Shown: positions 23,745-35,479 of the stretch, piece after piece
Layout of the letters: every line of letters starts with the position of its first letter
Numbering within the stretch: the stretch's first letter is position 1
Assembly: GCA_015143295.1 (NCBI GenBank)
Contig: CM026566.1
Location: 5,319,072-5,383,071 of the forward strand
Direction of reading: 5' to 3'
DNA: 64,000 nucleotides
From: Tetracentron sinense
Lineage: Eukaryota > Streptophyta > Magnoliopsida > Trochodendrales > Trochodendraceae
The notes under the pieces: model-generated
The model's database searches: none
What the model saw: the letters and a program-made list of their open reading frames with translations, nothing else
What the model was told of the DNA's origin: nothing
Program-made: the position numbers and the translations under genes

Positions 23745-23949
23745 CCCTCCTGCTGAAAGTGACTCTGTTATATTCCTTGAGCAATTTACAGAAATCGGAA
23801 TTAGCTTTTCCACCCTCAAGTAAAGAACAAAGATAATGTAGAACAACCAAAGATAAAACAAGAGATAATTCGTTCTCGTCTTTGGGAGGAGTGTTAGCCC
23901 TACTTTCGGGCTTTTTCTACTCTCAGCTGTTCGGTAGAGAGTGAACACC
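23745..23949 (+). promoter_or_regulatory. Upstream region of gene B, shortened relative to gene D
   Basis: 23755-23930 parallels 47548-47703 upstream of gene D (TATTCCTTGAGCAATTTACA, AAGAGATAATTC, CGTCTTTGGGAGGAG). In D about 235 bp with a TATA-like ATATATATT then follow before GCTGTTCGGTAGAG. In B the two parts join directly at CTCAGCTGTTCGG, so the core promoter seems lost, perhaps by recombination between TCAG repeats. Confidence 0.6.
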
Positions 23950-24685
23950 ATGGATCCTAGATTGTATGAAGCAGCAAGGGAGGGAAGCGTTGATCTCGTC
24001 AAGAAACTAAAAGAAGAAAATCCCAACCTTCTACTATGAGTCACTCCAATCCTGGAGAACACCATTCTTCACCTCGCCACGAAACTCAGAAACGAGGATT
24101 TGGTTAAGGAAGTATGTGACCAGTGTGAATCACTTCTGGCCATGACAAACTCCAAAGGAGACACTGCATTGCACATTGCTGCAAGGGCGGGCTATCTCTC
24201 TATAGTGCATATCCTGGTCGAGAAATCCATTTGTGGATCAACATCCAGAGATGTCGAAGAAGGAGCTCATATACTGAGGATTAAAAATGAAGAGAAGAAC
24301 ACAGTCTTGCATGAAGCTCTACGATAACGGCCAAGGTGTTGACCGAGAAGGCCCCTGAATTATGGCTTGTTGTTAATGAAGCTAGCGAATCCCCACTTTA
24401 TCTGGCCGTCAAAAGGAGGACTTACAGAAATTGCACGTGAAGTCTTAGAATCTGCTCTGCCATTTGCTCAGGAAGGGCCAAACAAATTGACGGCATTACA
24501 CGCCGCAGTCATTTGGGACGATTACGGTATGATTGCACACATTCTTATCATCTTTCATTTTGGTTATTCATATATGATATGAGAAGAGTCTATAAGGCTT
24601 TTAGTTCCCATCAGCGACTCAGATTGAGAGTAATTAAGAATAAGAATCTTTTTAAACCCCTCTCTCTCTTTTATGTATGTGCAAG

Positions 24686-25245
24686 GTATTGTAAAATTAC
24701 TAGTGGAAAAAAAGGCAGAACTCATCAAAAAAAGGGATATCTATGGAAGAAGTGCTCTTCACTATGCTGCATCCTATGATAGGCCTGCGGAGGCCAGACT
24801 TTTGTTGGTGTCAAACACCGCAGTAGCCTACATCCAAGACAAAGGTGGTAGATCACCTCTGCACTACGCAGCCGGTAACGGTAGCTTTTTGACAGCTATG
24901 GGGATCATTGCATGGTACCCAGATGCTGTTGACCTGGTTGACGAAAGAGGCCAGAATGCTTTCCATTTTTGCGTCGCCAATTATAATCAAGCGAGGCCGT
25001 GGGGTCATAATTTGGTGCTCCGTTGGTTCATGAATACTAAGATTAGGTATGATGAGCTCTTAAACCAGGCGGACAAGGATGGAAACACTCCTTTGCATCT
25101 GGCCGTCGACCACGGCTCTCCTGATTTGGTAAGATTTCTGTTAAAGAAATACAAGGGCAGACTCGACATTGATGCCATGAACACGGCCCTCTGCACACCC
25201 TTGGATTTGGCTCTCCCAGGAAAACATGGTCCACAAGCAAAAGAG
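24686..25245 (+). CDS. Intact ankyrin exon 2 of gene B
   Basis: Open from acceptor GCAAG to donor GAG/GTACTA. It begins GIVKLLVEKKAELIKKRDIY and carries ankyrin repeats GRSALHYAASYDRPAEARLL, GRSPLHYAAGNGSFLTAM, GQNAFHFCVAN, GNTPLHLAVDHGSPDLVRFL and a final LCTPLDLAL. It keeps the segment that gene D has lost. This is the best template here for the ancestral exon. Reading continues past the donor only by chance. Confidence 0.85.
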
Positions 25246-25606
25246 GTACTATATTTTATTTCATGCAAAAGATTAGACACTAAATTGCATGCACTGCACT
25301 ATGGATTAGACCCTAAATTGCCGAATTGCACGCACACAAAATATCAATTTAAAAAAAAAAAAAAACCTTTTGGGATAGGGATAGCATCCATCTCCTTCAA
25401 ATTGCCTTTTGTCACTCTCCCTCTTTGGGGAAATGACGAGAGTGCATTCGATTTGGTTTTCTAGTTTAAATAAATTACTTAGATAACTTTTCTACTTCAA
25501 ATGTATCTAAAAGTGGTATTAATAAGATTTTCTAGTTTAAATAAGTTAGGATATATAGTTTATGCTCTTAACTATATATCCTAACTTATCGGAATAAATA
25601 TTTTGT

Positions 25607-27480
25607 TACATCCCAAAATGTCATCTGAGTCAAAATAAAATCATGCATCGCAACACTGTGTTATCATAAACATATAAGGCAATACATAAAATGACAACTA
25701 AAAAATTCTTGAAATAATATCAATCTCAAAATGTCTAGATCAATTTATCCAAAGGATCATTCGATTCTATGTGATCACCTTCAGCTTCCTCCAGATACTC
25801 TTCCTCCTCCTAAGGTTCAGCTACTACTTCTAAATTTAAACCTATCGAAATAAACATATCGGTTGAGTACATACAATTCAGTACTAGACATAAAATCTTA
25901 GCTAACAATATTATAAACATGAATATAAATCATGTTCATCATAACTTAACTTAGCATACATGCATATATACATCAGAGTGTGGAAACATGTTAACATGTT
26001 ATCTTACTTACTTGTAAGCTTATTTAACTTGTGAGATCTTATTCAACTTGCATACACTTGTGAGACAACTTAAAATAGCTCAACACATATGTAGGTGAAG
26101 AGGCTATAATATATTATTCATACCGAGTAACCAACGAATTGCATCCATCAGTGCACTTATGGTTCTTGTGAGCCAGATAACTAGTATCCATAAAATCCAC
26201 GTGTAAACCAGGTACTATGTACCCTTGATTTTATAACTTGTTAGCAAAGTAGTAGCATCCTTGTGAAAACTTGAGATCTTAGACAGTGCTAGTATTGGTA
26301 CTCGTAGCTTATGAAAACACATCATACAATCATACATACACACATACTTGTGAGCTTAATTGTGAGACTTATGAGAATTCTTGTCAACTTATTATACATG
26401 TGAAGTGAAAATGATAACTCTCGATTAAACTACACCTTAAATTACAAATCTAGTGTCATCGAAGAATCATCATAGCGTCACATACCAAAATGAGAAATAA
26501 TCTAAGCAACAAGACCATAATTCAAGGCTCATTTATCCAAATAGTAAATCATAAAATTAATAGATACATCATACGTCATGTCATACATAGCATATTCATC
26601 TTAATCATAGAGAGCACGAAACAAGATCATGGTTCATAACATAAATTCATACAATCATATTCTTACAAATTTATTACTTAATTTAGGTCAATCAACCACA
26701 CTTATTCGATTTACATACTTTACACAGAATTACTTACATTGAATTCATACAACTTATACACATGCAAAATTTTCTTTTAAATTCATTTAAAATCCTTACT
26801 TGCATAGTAATTTCATATTCATTGTTCCTTAAAAATTTATCCCTACTTTCATATTCATTCTTATTCTTAAATTCAATAACAATATTATCATTAGCTTAGA
26901 GGAGAATTTATCTACTTGAAATCTTAATGCTTATTCTTAATTAATTCTATTCTTGATATTCATGCTATTGATAACTAAGGAAGACATATCTACTTTTAAT
27001 CTTTTTCTTATTCTCATATCAATTAATAATCATGCTATTCTTAGCTAAAAGACAATATATCATCCTTTAAAATGACAATAAGCTCCGATCGAAAGCTTCT
27101 CTTTACAACAATTCGCGTCCAACGAGATGAAATCACTCTTTCGATCATGGTCTCTCCTTCTTCAAGTTTTTCCTTATTCTCCAGGCAAGAATTCCATCAA
27201 AACCCTACATTTTCCTCCCTCTGAAGTTCTAAAGCTCTTAGTTAGATAAGAAATCCTAATTCCATGCAATAATAATAATTTATAGGGTTATCTCGAGAGT
27301 TTCCAACTTTCTTCAAATTCTACTCGTTTTTATGGATTTCTACGCGAGGTCGTTCAAATGCCCTAGTAACCGTTTGAATGCCTTCCCCTTTTTTGTTACT
27401 TTTAAGTGAACATCAATATTGATCAAGCATATAAAACATAAAAAAATGAATTAAAAAAATCCGCTCTCTACATAATTAAT
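25607..27480. mobile_element. Possible Ty3/gypsy LTR-like sequence
   Basis: Starts TGTTACATCCCAAAATG, like LTR starts of Del/Tekay elements. It is AT-rich, with repeated CTTGTGAG phrases and a part (GATCGAAAGCTTCTC, GTTTGAATGCC) resembling 54340-54660. No second LTR or coding part; boundaries are uncertain. Confidence 0.35.
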
Positions 27481-27518
27481 TAGATTTGTAATCTACTAAA
27501 TATTATTATTTTTATTTT

Positions 27519-28391
27519 GGGTAAATTACACTGACCTTCCATCAGGTTTGGTGAAATTTCGGAAACCTCCTCCCTTGTTTATGAAATTGTACTACCCTTC
27601 CCTATCTACTTTAGTTATCTATAACAAATGCCCCCTTCCCTTCTGTCCATTACTTATATGGATGGACTTTGATGATGTCATGATTTAAACATTTTAAAAT
27701 ATCTAAATTACCCTTCTTAAAGTCAAAGTTAGCTAATGCATTAAAATAAATGTAGAGTCTCCCTTTAATTACGGTTAAGCATAATTAACCTAAAGTTAAT
27801 ATTTTTTCTTAAAACCAAAGTTAGATGTATGAACCCTAGGGGTGAGTGAATCTTAACCATAGTGGGTGTTAAAAGGGACACATGGTGGCTGATAGAGCCT
27901 CCTTTAATTATGGTTTTTTTTTTAAATTTTTTCTTAAACCCAAAGTTAGATGGACGAACCCTAGGCATGAGGGAATCTTAACCATAGTTAGTGGGTGTAA
28001 AAAGGGACACATGGCGGCTTGTAAAGCTCCTTTAATTGTGTTTAAGCATAATTAACCAAAGTTAATATTTTTTATTTTTTCTTAATACCAAGGTTAGATG
28101 GATGAACCTAAGAGGTGAGTGAATCTTAATCACAGTTAGTGGGTATTAAAAGGGACACATGGCAACTTGTAGAGCTCCCTTTAATTGTGATAGAGTCCAT
28201 TTTTTAAAAACCAAGCCATAAAGAACATGTTTTGTGGAGTAATTGGGGTAAAAATGTAAAAGAGTATCCTCTCATTAATAGCGTCAATCTAACTATCCTG
28301 ACAGGGGATCGAGGGCAGTGTAATTTCAAAAACAATAGGAGAGGTTTCTGAAATTTTATCAAACCTCAAGGAAGGTCAATGTAATTTGCCC
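27519..28391. mobile_element. Mutator-like non-autonomous DNA element
   Basis: Terminal inverted repeats of about 50 bp: GGGTAAATTACACTGACCTT and, complementary at the other end, AAGGTCAATGTAATTTGCCC. Flanking 9-mers TTTTATTTT (27510-27518) and TTTAATTTT (28392-28400) agree at eight positions, fitting a Mutator-type 9-bp target duplication. No transposase. It contains the tandem foldback units at 27753-28195. Confidence 0.72.
27753..28195. repeat. Three tandem copies of a ~140-bp foldback unit
   Basis: Units start at 27753, 27893 and 28022 (TAGAGTCTCC/TAGAGCCTCC/TAAAGCTCC), with a partial fourth at 28170. Each runs from a TTTAATTACGGTTAA-like arm through a T-rich centre to CTTAACCATAG...AAAAGGGACACATGG. 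Same family as the array in gene D intron 1. Confidence 0.75.
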
Positions 28392-28827
28392 TTTAATTTT
28401 TTAACAAAATTCTAAATTTTGAATTTTTTTTGGATATTTTAATAAATTTTGAATACTTTTTTTTTTAAAAATTAAATTAAAAATAAACCTACACTATTTC
28501 TACCAAAATTTTGACCAATCGAAACAACCCAGCATCTTTATGATATCGATTCCGGATGAGAGGACCGAGACCAAAATTTCGTTAACTTTCAAAAAATTGA
28601 AAATTACGGTCGAAACTTGAAACCACCCAAACGAAAAATGCACGGGGTCCTTTAGACGCTTGCCAAGACAAGGAAAAGCCTCATCTAAAGTTTAGGAGAT
28701 CTAACAAAATGCACATACAGGATAACACTTTTGAACGGCCCAATAAATAAGGATATTATAAGATATTAGTTAGTGGCCTATTTCCAAAAAAAAAAAAAAG
28801 TTAGTGGCCCAGGTACCAAGTTACTTC

Positions 28828-31012
28828 TGTTAGACATATATGCCCACGAAAGCTATTCTAGAATTGTATTAGTCCACTAAAACAATAAAAACATATTTTA
28901 CATTCATACATTGTCTTCTACATTAGATAACATATTAAAAGTATCTCATTAGATGAGACTACTTTGTCACTTAGCTAACATTGTAGGAAAACCATCAAAT
29001 TAGTTATTAACTAATTAATAAGGAAATATGGTTTTCGGGTTCGACCTAGTATTGTTCTAAGTTATTCAGGATACATCTGGACAATGTATTCCTACTAATT
29101 TACACATTGTTAGTTCTATATGATGAAGTGATGAATCTCAATCACCGAGAGAAGAGTCTCTTGACTAAGATGTGGATATAAGTAAGAAGTACTTATATTA
29201 CAACTGCATCGCTCAGTGGATACCCTTAGAGATATACTATCTATATATTTAGGATAGTCCATTTGACAGATTGTCTTTAACCTGAGAGGTCGACATCTTC
29301 TCTAGTATTTGCCGTATAGCTTTGATGTAGTCAATCATCATGTCCAACACACCGGACTGAATACGGGCTCGTTGGGTTATGTACGCTATATTAGAAGAAG
29401 TGTGTGTATGCTCAACAAGGATTCCACTACTCTTCTACAGTAATTAATATTGAGTTGATACTTGTCAAAATCGGACTTGAAAAACCCAACACTGGTATTT
29501 ATCGATGAAATGGTTTTATCGAGAAGTTTATTTTCTATATACAAGAAATGTAATTATTATTATTATTTCTTTTAAAGGATTTCTAAAATAGTTTTGAAAA
29601 TCCAAGTTTAACTAAAAGTATCAAAAGAGAATGAGTTCTCAATATAAGCTAGGGATTAAAGACAGTATAATATATTGTCTTGTAAGCTTATAACAATATT
29701 GGAAATAGAGGGACGTATCTATAAATAAATCTTGTGATAGAAATGCCTGTAAGTAATTTTCTATTTTCTAAAGGTTAGTCACATTGTGTTAATGGACATT
29801 ATTGTGATTAGTAGAATTTCAAAGACATGGATGAAATTCTATATTCCTAATAGAGTTATAGGAAATGGTTTCCTAGTAACAATGCTTTAACCAAAAAGGT
29901 TAAGCACTTGATCCTATAACTGGAAATAGGAGATCCCTTTAGATTCCATACACTAGGACATTCTTAAAACTTTTAATTTAATTATTAATTAAATTAATTA
30001 ATTTCTCTAAGTAATCACTATATGATATAGTGAAGCTCTAATAGGTGAAATCACATTAGATGTGATTAATCAAATGGGTAGGACCCATTGGAAATTTTGA
30101 TAAAGATCAAAGGATGACCTATTGGGTTTTGGAAACCCATAAGGGGCGTGTGGAAGTGGGGCTCACATAGGGTGGGACATCCACTTCATGATGAGAAGCC
30201 TTGTTTAATTAGTTACTAATTAATCATTCTTTATTAGATAAGGATAAAATTTGTTAGTTAGTTACTAATTAAAGATTTCCTATTTAAAAGGGATTCCATT
30301 AGTTTGTTACTAATCAATAATTAGTTAGTTACTAATTAAAGATTTTTTATTAGATAAGGGTAAGACTAGTCAGTTATTAATGGATAAAGTTAGTTTCTTT
30401 TTAAGATAAATCCTAATTAATTAGGGATTATCATTAAGGAAACTTTTGAGGAATCCTAATTGGATTAGGATAAAGATGAGGAGTCTTGGATTGCAAGCAA
30501 AGCAATCCAAGATGAACCCTATAAATAGGTGGGACACCTACCCTTGGGAGCCACTCTATTCATTCGATGTTTTCTCTCTCCCTCTCCTTAAAGCTCACGC
30601 CCCCCTCTTCTCTTGTGGAAAAGTGTACGGTCATCCATTCTCTTTTTCTCTTGGTTCTAGTTTTTCTCTTGAGTAAAAGCAGAACTAAGCTTGTTAAATC
30701 AAGAAAGGAACTTGAGATTCAAGAAAAGAACAAAGATCATAGTGCTTGAATTGGAAAGATCATTAGCTTCCATTAGAGAAAGCTTTAAAAGGAAAAGAAG
30801 GTTCGTGTGGATCACGAATGAGACTTTACACTTGTGAAGTTTCACAATCATTGTTCTAATGTGGATTTGACTTAACAATTTCAAAGTCGCAAAGGTGAAT
30901 GTTGTTTTTATCATTCATTGAACAAAATCAATTAGAATATCAGTCAGATCTTGAGATTCGATGTGTGCCCCCCAAGAACTATTTTTCTAAAATTAAAATA
31001 TGCATACTTTCA
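28828..31012 (+). mobile_element. Solo LTR, 2.2 kb, in gene B intron
   Basis: Ends TGTTAGACATATATGCCC and GCATACTTTCA, flanked by a perfect 5-bp target duplication ACTTC (28823-28827 and 31013-31017). It has a promoter-like CCCTATAAATAGG near 30518-30530. No coding region and no second LTR, so it looks like a solo LTR left by recombination. A longer inverted relative lies at 38065-41992. The family could not be named. Confidence 0.75.
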
Positions 31013-31449
31013 ACTTCTTCTGGATATAAATTGTTTTAGGAAAATAATCACCACCTCCATCTGTGAGAGGAGGGCCATCTCGGCTCCATTTTCTTATCAT
31101 GTGTCCTTAATTTAACTTTCTTTAACCGTGTTTAAGATTCACTCACCCCTAGACTTCACTCATCTACCCCTTTTTTTTTATCACACAATTAACATACTCC
31201 AACTCATGCACTCAGCCCTATAATCTCAACTCAAGCCTTTAACTACACACACCCCTCAAAAAAGAGGGGCATGATGGGAGTACTTAAGGAGAAGGCATGA
31301 TAACCGATCTGGGATAATGGGCTAGGGAAAAATAAAATGAATTGAAAGGTTACTATAGGGTTAAAAAAAAATTTAACCAGAGTTTGTGACAGTTGAAGGG
31401 ACGTTGTTTTTTTTTTTTTTTTTTTTTTTTGGGGGGGGGGGGGGAATTA

Positions 31450-31742
31450 CTTGGGGTTGGGATCGGATTTGGTCTGGCCCTCGCTAGACCAAATCCGGCT
31501 GGCTCACTCACAGATCCCCTTTTTATGCCCTTTTAACCCTCGTTAAAAATATTCCAACTCCTGTGGTTAAGTTTCTTTTAGCATTTTCTCCAAAAAAAAA
31601 CTAATGTTAAATGGTTGAACCCTAAGGTTTTGTGAAGCTTAACCACAGTTCAAGAGTGTCAAACGGGGTACATGTCGACCTATGGATTGAGGGCAAGATG
31701 GTTTTGGCCTGGCGAAGGCCAGACAAAATCCATTCCCCTTGG
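31450..31742. mobile_element. Foldback element with GGTCTGGCCCTCGC arms
   Basis: Left arm GGATCGGATTTGGTCTGGCC, right arm GGCCAGACAAAATCCATTCC, enclosing a GTGTCC/TTAACC-type foldback. Related elements lie at about 35690-35945 and 56085-56345. Confidence 0.65.
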
Positions 31743-31883
31743 GGTTGGGGATGGAGCCATGGAGGCCCCACCCAAAGTAGTTATTTCCAATGGAGGGTGT
31801 AATGTATGGTTATACAAATGAACTTCTTCATTTGGTCCTCCCCTTTCGTTTTTCATTCTTCATGTTGACGTTAATATGAACAG

Positions 31884-32471
31884 GAAAATCAAGTCTCTCG
31901 GGAGCTAATTTCTGCTAATGCTAAACGCGGTATAGCAAACCCAATAATTCATCTCGATGATGCTAAAAGGATGGTGGAGGAATATATCAGCCGTACAAAA
32001 GAAATTAACAAACCACAGATGCTAGTCGCAACTCTCATTGCCACTGTCACCTTCGCTGCAGCTTTCCAAGTTCCGGGAGGTTACCAAAGTGAGGGTAGAG
32101 CAACCCTTGCGAGAAAAGCAGCTTTCCAAGCCTTTGTGCTAACGGATGCCATAGCATTGTCATGCTCCATGACTGCTGTATTCCTCAATTTCATAATGCC
32201 CCTTCTTCGTGGTCGTTGGCCCCTCAAAACCATTCGGTTTGTCGCAATTCTGACACTCGTCGCCATGGTAGCAATGTTGGTAGCATTCGTGGCTGGCCTC
32301 TACGTGGTGTTAACTAAATCCTTGTGGCTCGCCATTTTTACTTGTTGTATTGTCTTTGGGATTTTTTTTTCTTTCCTGGTTTTTTGGAAATTTAGTCTAA
32401 AATCAGATGATCCGGTGTCTGATGCTAGTGCCTTAAAAAAAATATCGGAAAAAAATATCTCGAGTGTTTGA
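31884..32471 (+). CDS. Intact PGG-domain exon of gene B
   Basis: 195 codons from acceptor GAACAG to TGA. It begins ENQVSRELISANAKRGIANP, then LDDAKRMVEEYISRTKEINK, then helix 1 with the hallmark LIATVTFAAAFQVPGGYQ, helix 2 (AFVLTDAIALSCSMTAVFLN), helix 3 (ILTLVAMVAMLVAFVAGLYV) and helix 4 (LWLAIFTCCIVFGIFFSFLV), with a short polar C-terminus. This is the standard PGG architecture of ACD6/ITN1-type proteins, which anchors the ankyrin array in a membrane. Confidence 0.88.
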   Translation, partial: ENQVSRELISANAKRGIANPIIHLDDAKRMVEEYISRTKEINKPQMLVATLIATVTFAAAFQVPGGYQSEGRATLARKAAFQAFVLTDAIALSCSMTAVFLNFIMPLLRGRWPLKTIRFVAILTLVAMVAMLVAFVAGLYVVLTKSLWLAIFTCCIVFGIFFSFLVFWKFSLKSDDPVSDASALKKISEKNISSV

Positions 32472-32730
32472 TTTTAGAAATTTGGTATTTGGTCTTTGGC
32501 GAGTCTCTTGTGTACCTTCTCATGTCCTTCATTAGCAAGCTCAAAATTTTAGAAAGTTCTTGTCAGCAATTGTATTTGTATATCTTATAAATCTTAATGA
32601 GATTCTTCTGTTTTATTATTTGCAAACATTGTGAATACAAACCCACAACTGCAAGTTGGCCGCTTTGGGTGCATTGCCTATAAACAATTGGATCCTTTGA
32701 ATTTCCCATATAAAGTGCATACCTGGTGTT
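32472..32730 (+). other. 3' tail of gene B
   Basis: Text shared with the other family tails: GGTATTTGGTCTTTGGCGAG, GTCAGCAATTGTATTTGTAT and CCCACAACTGCAAGTTGG. Probably 3' UTR and flank. Confidence 0.6.
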
Positions 32731-32824
32731 AATACATGAGAATTGCAATAGTTAAAATCGTTCACCACCTGCCTAAAGTGACTATTCCAACCATACGGAT
32801 GGTGCATGTTTTTGTCTAAGAAGA

Positions 32825-32940
32825 CACTACAAGAAAAAGTCCCTTTACTGACAGAATTTTACCAACGGCTTAAAAACCGTCTCTATATAACACTTATACC
32901 AACGGTTTTCTAACCGTTGGTGGTATCTGTCACTACTAAT
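32825..32940. mobile_element. CACTA (En/Spm) transposon terminus
   Basis: Begins CACTACAAGAAAAAGTCCC, the classic end of plant CACTA elements, followed by subterminal palindromes (ACCAACGG...CCGTTGG, 32863-32926). The other end was not found, so it is a fragment or solo end. Confidence 0.72.
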
Positions 32941-33109
32941 TATAAAAAGTACATAATATCCCTAGAAGAAGGGATTGAGAGATGGGAGCCTTTATTTTTA
33001 TTTTTTCTTTAATGGTTTCTGATATTGTTTCTGAATTATAAAAAAATGTTTCTCCCCTCCAAAATTAGGGTCTAGCCTCCTATAGAAAAACTATCATGTG
33101 GCTCATGCA

Positions 33110-34114
33110 GACTCTGTAAGTGACATGTGTCCCAAAGTGTAGAGCCCCTGAATCTGAGGGACACATTGAGTGTTGAGGAGGAGTATTTTGAGTAGGTGCC
33201 TACTCCAGAGGGTCTTCAGGAGCAGCAGAAGGCCTTTGTTAGGTGGCCCCATAATGATTGATGAGAGGGAGGGTTTATATGTATTTTGATGAGTGAAGTT
33301 GTTCACTCTTTGTGAGCACGAGATTATTTATAGGATTTGGGGGACCTAAGATAGTTTAGGGATTTTAAACAAGGGTGTAGGGCACGAGAAAGGCGGAGTT
33401 GAGGTGTCTAGGGGGTGTCAGACAGCTTTCAAGCAAACTCCAAGAATTGTGATAATTTCAATACCGCAATTCCTAGTTTAGGCCAAAATTAAAATGCTGG
33501 TAATGTTATTACCGCAATTTATGAGTTTTTGCCCAAACATGCCCAACCCAGTCGCTATTGGGCAGGGGCACTGTAGCCTTTACCAAAAGTGAAAATACCG
33601 GTAAAGTTATTACCGCCATTACCTAATTTTATAAAAAAAAGGCCTGGGCCCCCCACCAACGGTCATCTAGGGTTTATGGGCCCATGCTTGAGCCCACAGG
33701 GTGGTCTGGTTGTAGGTTTGGGTCTCTAGGCCTAGAAATGGGCCTTGAGCCCTAGGATTTTGACTTAAGATTAACCTAGGATTAGGCCTAGTGTTTAACT
33801 AGGATTTTAACCTACGGTTAGGCCTTCGGTTTGACCTAGGGTTTGCCTAAGGTTTGACTAGGGTTAGGCCTAGGGTTTGCTTGAGTTTGACCTAGAGTTT
33901 GACTAAGGCTTGACTAGGGTTTGACGTAGAGTTTGCTTAGGGTTTTCTTAGGGTTTGACTAAGGGTTGATTAAGGTTCGACCTAGGGTTTGCTTAGGGTT
34001 GACTTAGGGTTTGCCTAAGGTTTGACTAAGGCTTGACTAGAGTTTGAGGGTATTAACCATGGTTAAGATGGTTAACCATGAGTTAGGAAAGAGTGTAAAA
34101 ATTGGGTGATTACA
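33110..34114 (-). mobile_element. Tat-like LTR fragment, inverted
   Basis: On the minus strand it starts TGTAATCACCCAATTTTTAC and contains degenerate TAACCCTAGG-type repeats and hairpins with ACCGCAAT/TTGCGGT-type arms, as in the LTR at 19072-21671. It is shorter, lacks the conserved LTR end and is broken. Confidence 0.55.
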
Positions 34115-34761
34115 CTCTTTATTTTGATTTTGTGTATAAACTTGGATTATGATATATATAGAAGAACATTTTTAGTTCCGCTTCTGCCATAGTATGTTTT
34201 ATCTGTTTTACATGATGATTTGGTAATGAGTTCACAAGCCAAAATATCCTAACTATTAGGGGGTATTTTGGGTCGCGACAAGTTTGGTATCAGAGCCTAG
34301 ACATTAGACCATAGGGACTGAATGTTTTTTTTTGAGTTAACTTTGAACTTAGATGAATTCCACCTTATTGGTATCAATACAAGGCATTAGATCGGTATAG
34401 AGAGTCGTATTCCAAGTATAGATTAGTCACCTAGTCTTAACATGAAATTGGTGAATGACTTAACCAAAATACGAGAATTTAGCATCGCTAGGAAGCTAGT
34501 AGTATGATTATACTATTATGGGTATACTTGATTGTATAAGATACGCCTACATAGGCAAGAAATGCTCGTTGAATTGGTGTGTTCAAATAGCTTGATTTTC
34601 CGTTAGATTCACGCTTTGCTATTGTCTTCAAGAGTTGATCATGAGGCATGACATCCGAGGTAGAGGGTATCAGATTTGAGGGAATGGAGCAGATATTCCT
34701 GTGGAAGATGAGCAGCCAGACTTGACTCAGATCCTTGGGGCAATGGCAGCGGCTATGACTA
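34115..34761 (+). mobile_element. Ty3/gypsy 5' fragment: LTR end, primer site, gag start
   Basis: An LTR-like end GGGTCGCGACA is followed by AGTTTGGTATCAGAGCC (34281-34297), an initiator-methionine tRNA primer site, then a leader and the start of a chromovirus-like gag with MEDEQPDLTQILGAMAAAMT. It ends at a T-run, so it is truncated and broken. Del/Tekay is the likely lineage. Confidence 0.65.
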
Positions 34762-34785
34762 GTTTTTTTTTTTTTTTTTTTTTTC

Positions 34786-35120
34786 CTGTAGTCAACATCG
34801 CTCGAATAGTTTTAGTTCTCAAAATGCCCCTAAGTCAAATTTCTATACCCAAAATGTTTATCACAAATTTTTTAACCCAAAATATTCCTCAAGTTTGCCC
34901 ATATTCCATTATCTTCATTTCTAAAATGTCCCTCAAGTTTGCATACTCAAAATCCCTCAATTTTTTGCTACCCAAAATACTCCTAAAGTTTTTTTTTCTC
35001 AAAATATCTGTACATCATGTTTCTACACTCAACGTGTCCCTCACATTTTTTTACCCAAAATGTCTCTCAACTTCTTATACCCAAAATATTCTTTAAATCT
35101 TTTCCTAAAATGTCCTTCAC
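34786..35120. repeat. Degenerate short tandem repeat (CCCAAAATGTCCCTCAA)
   Basis: Ten or so loosely spaced units of about 27-35 bp with the core ACCCAAAATG(T/C)CCCTCAA. The paralogous array lies at 55085-55505 and the whole flank is shared with gene E. Confidence 0.7.
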
Positions 35121-35260
35121 TAGGGACCCTTTTCCCAATCTCTCTCCCCTCCCCCTCTCTCACGTTCACATGCAACCCACTAGCATATAAAAAAATGTTG
35201 TGTTGGTTCAGTAATAGTATGCAATTATGCATTATATAAGACTACTTTGTGTTGAGATAG

Positions 35261-35428
35261 GATCACAGCCATTGTAATTGAATTCAATTAAATTTTGTAC
35301 GTGGCATATGCATGTGGATTGGATAAAGGAAAAAGAGCGGAAAGTTTAAATTTTTTTTTTTTTTTTTTCGTATTCTAATCTACATGTGCCACATATGCAA
35401 TTTAATTCAATTGCAATTGGCTGTGATC
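35261..35428. mobile_element. Foldback MITE with GATCACAGCCA ends
   Basis: GATCACAGCCATTGTAATTG and CAATTGCAATTGGCTGTGATC-type inverted arms around a T-run. Its duplicate lies at 55642-55801. Confidence 0.75.
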
Positions 35429-35479
35429 ATATCTCCTTCGTGTCAGTTCAAAAACTATTCCACGAACTAGGACCGATGT

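Larger units (their letters stand above)
25246..31883 (+). other. Intron 2 of gene B
   Basis: A 6.6-kb intron swollen by insertions: a gypsy-LTR-like stretch (25607-27480), a Mutator-like element (27519-28391), a solo LTR (28828-31012) and a foldback element (31450-31742). A 37-base run of T then G lies at about 31407-31443. Intron starts are similar in A, B, C and D. Confidence 0.7.
23950..32471 (+). pseudogene. Ankyrin-repeat/PGG protein gene B (ACD6/ITN1-like)
   Basis: The only copy with all three exons in the window. Exon 1 at 23950-24536 starts MDPRLYEAAREGSVDLVKKL, with repeats such as GDTALHIAARAGYLSIV. Exon 2 at 24686-25245 is open. The PGG exon at 31884-32471 is open. Introns are 149 bp and 6,638 bp with GT/AG ends. 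Exon 1 is damaged: TGA replaces the glycine codon after NPNLLL (about 24037), some 16 bases are missing after NTVLHEALR (near 24325), and an extra base precedes the GGLTEIA-like segment (near 24413). The product would be a cytosolic ankyrin array anchored by a four-helix PGG domain. With a truncated promoter it is probably inactive, but exons 2 and 3 show that coding integrity was lost recently or unevenly. Confidence 0.88.

Noticed and set aside
34701-35096. 131-codon open frame running through a T-run into the CCCAAAATG repeats
   Set aside because: It joins the start of a gypsy gag fragment to unrelated simple repeats across a junction.
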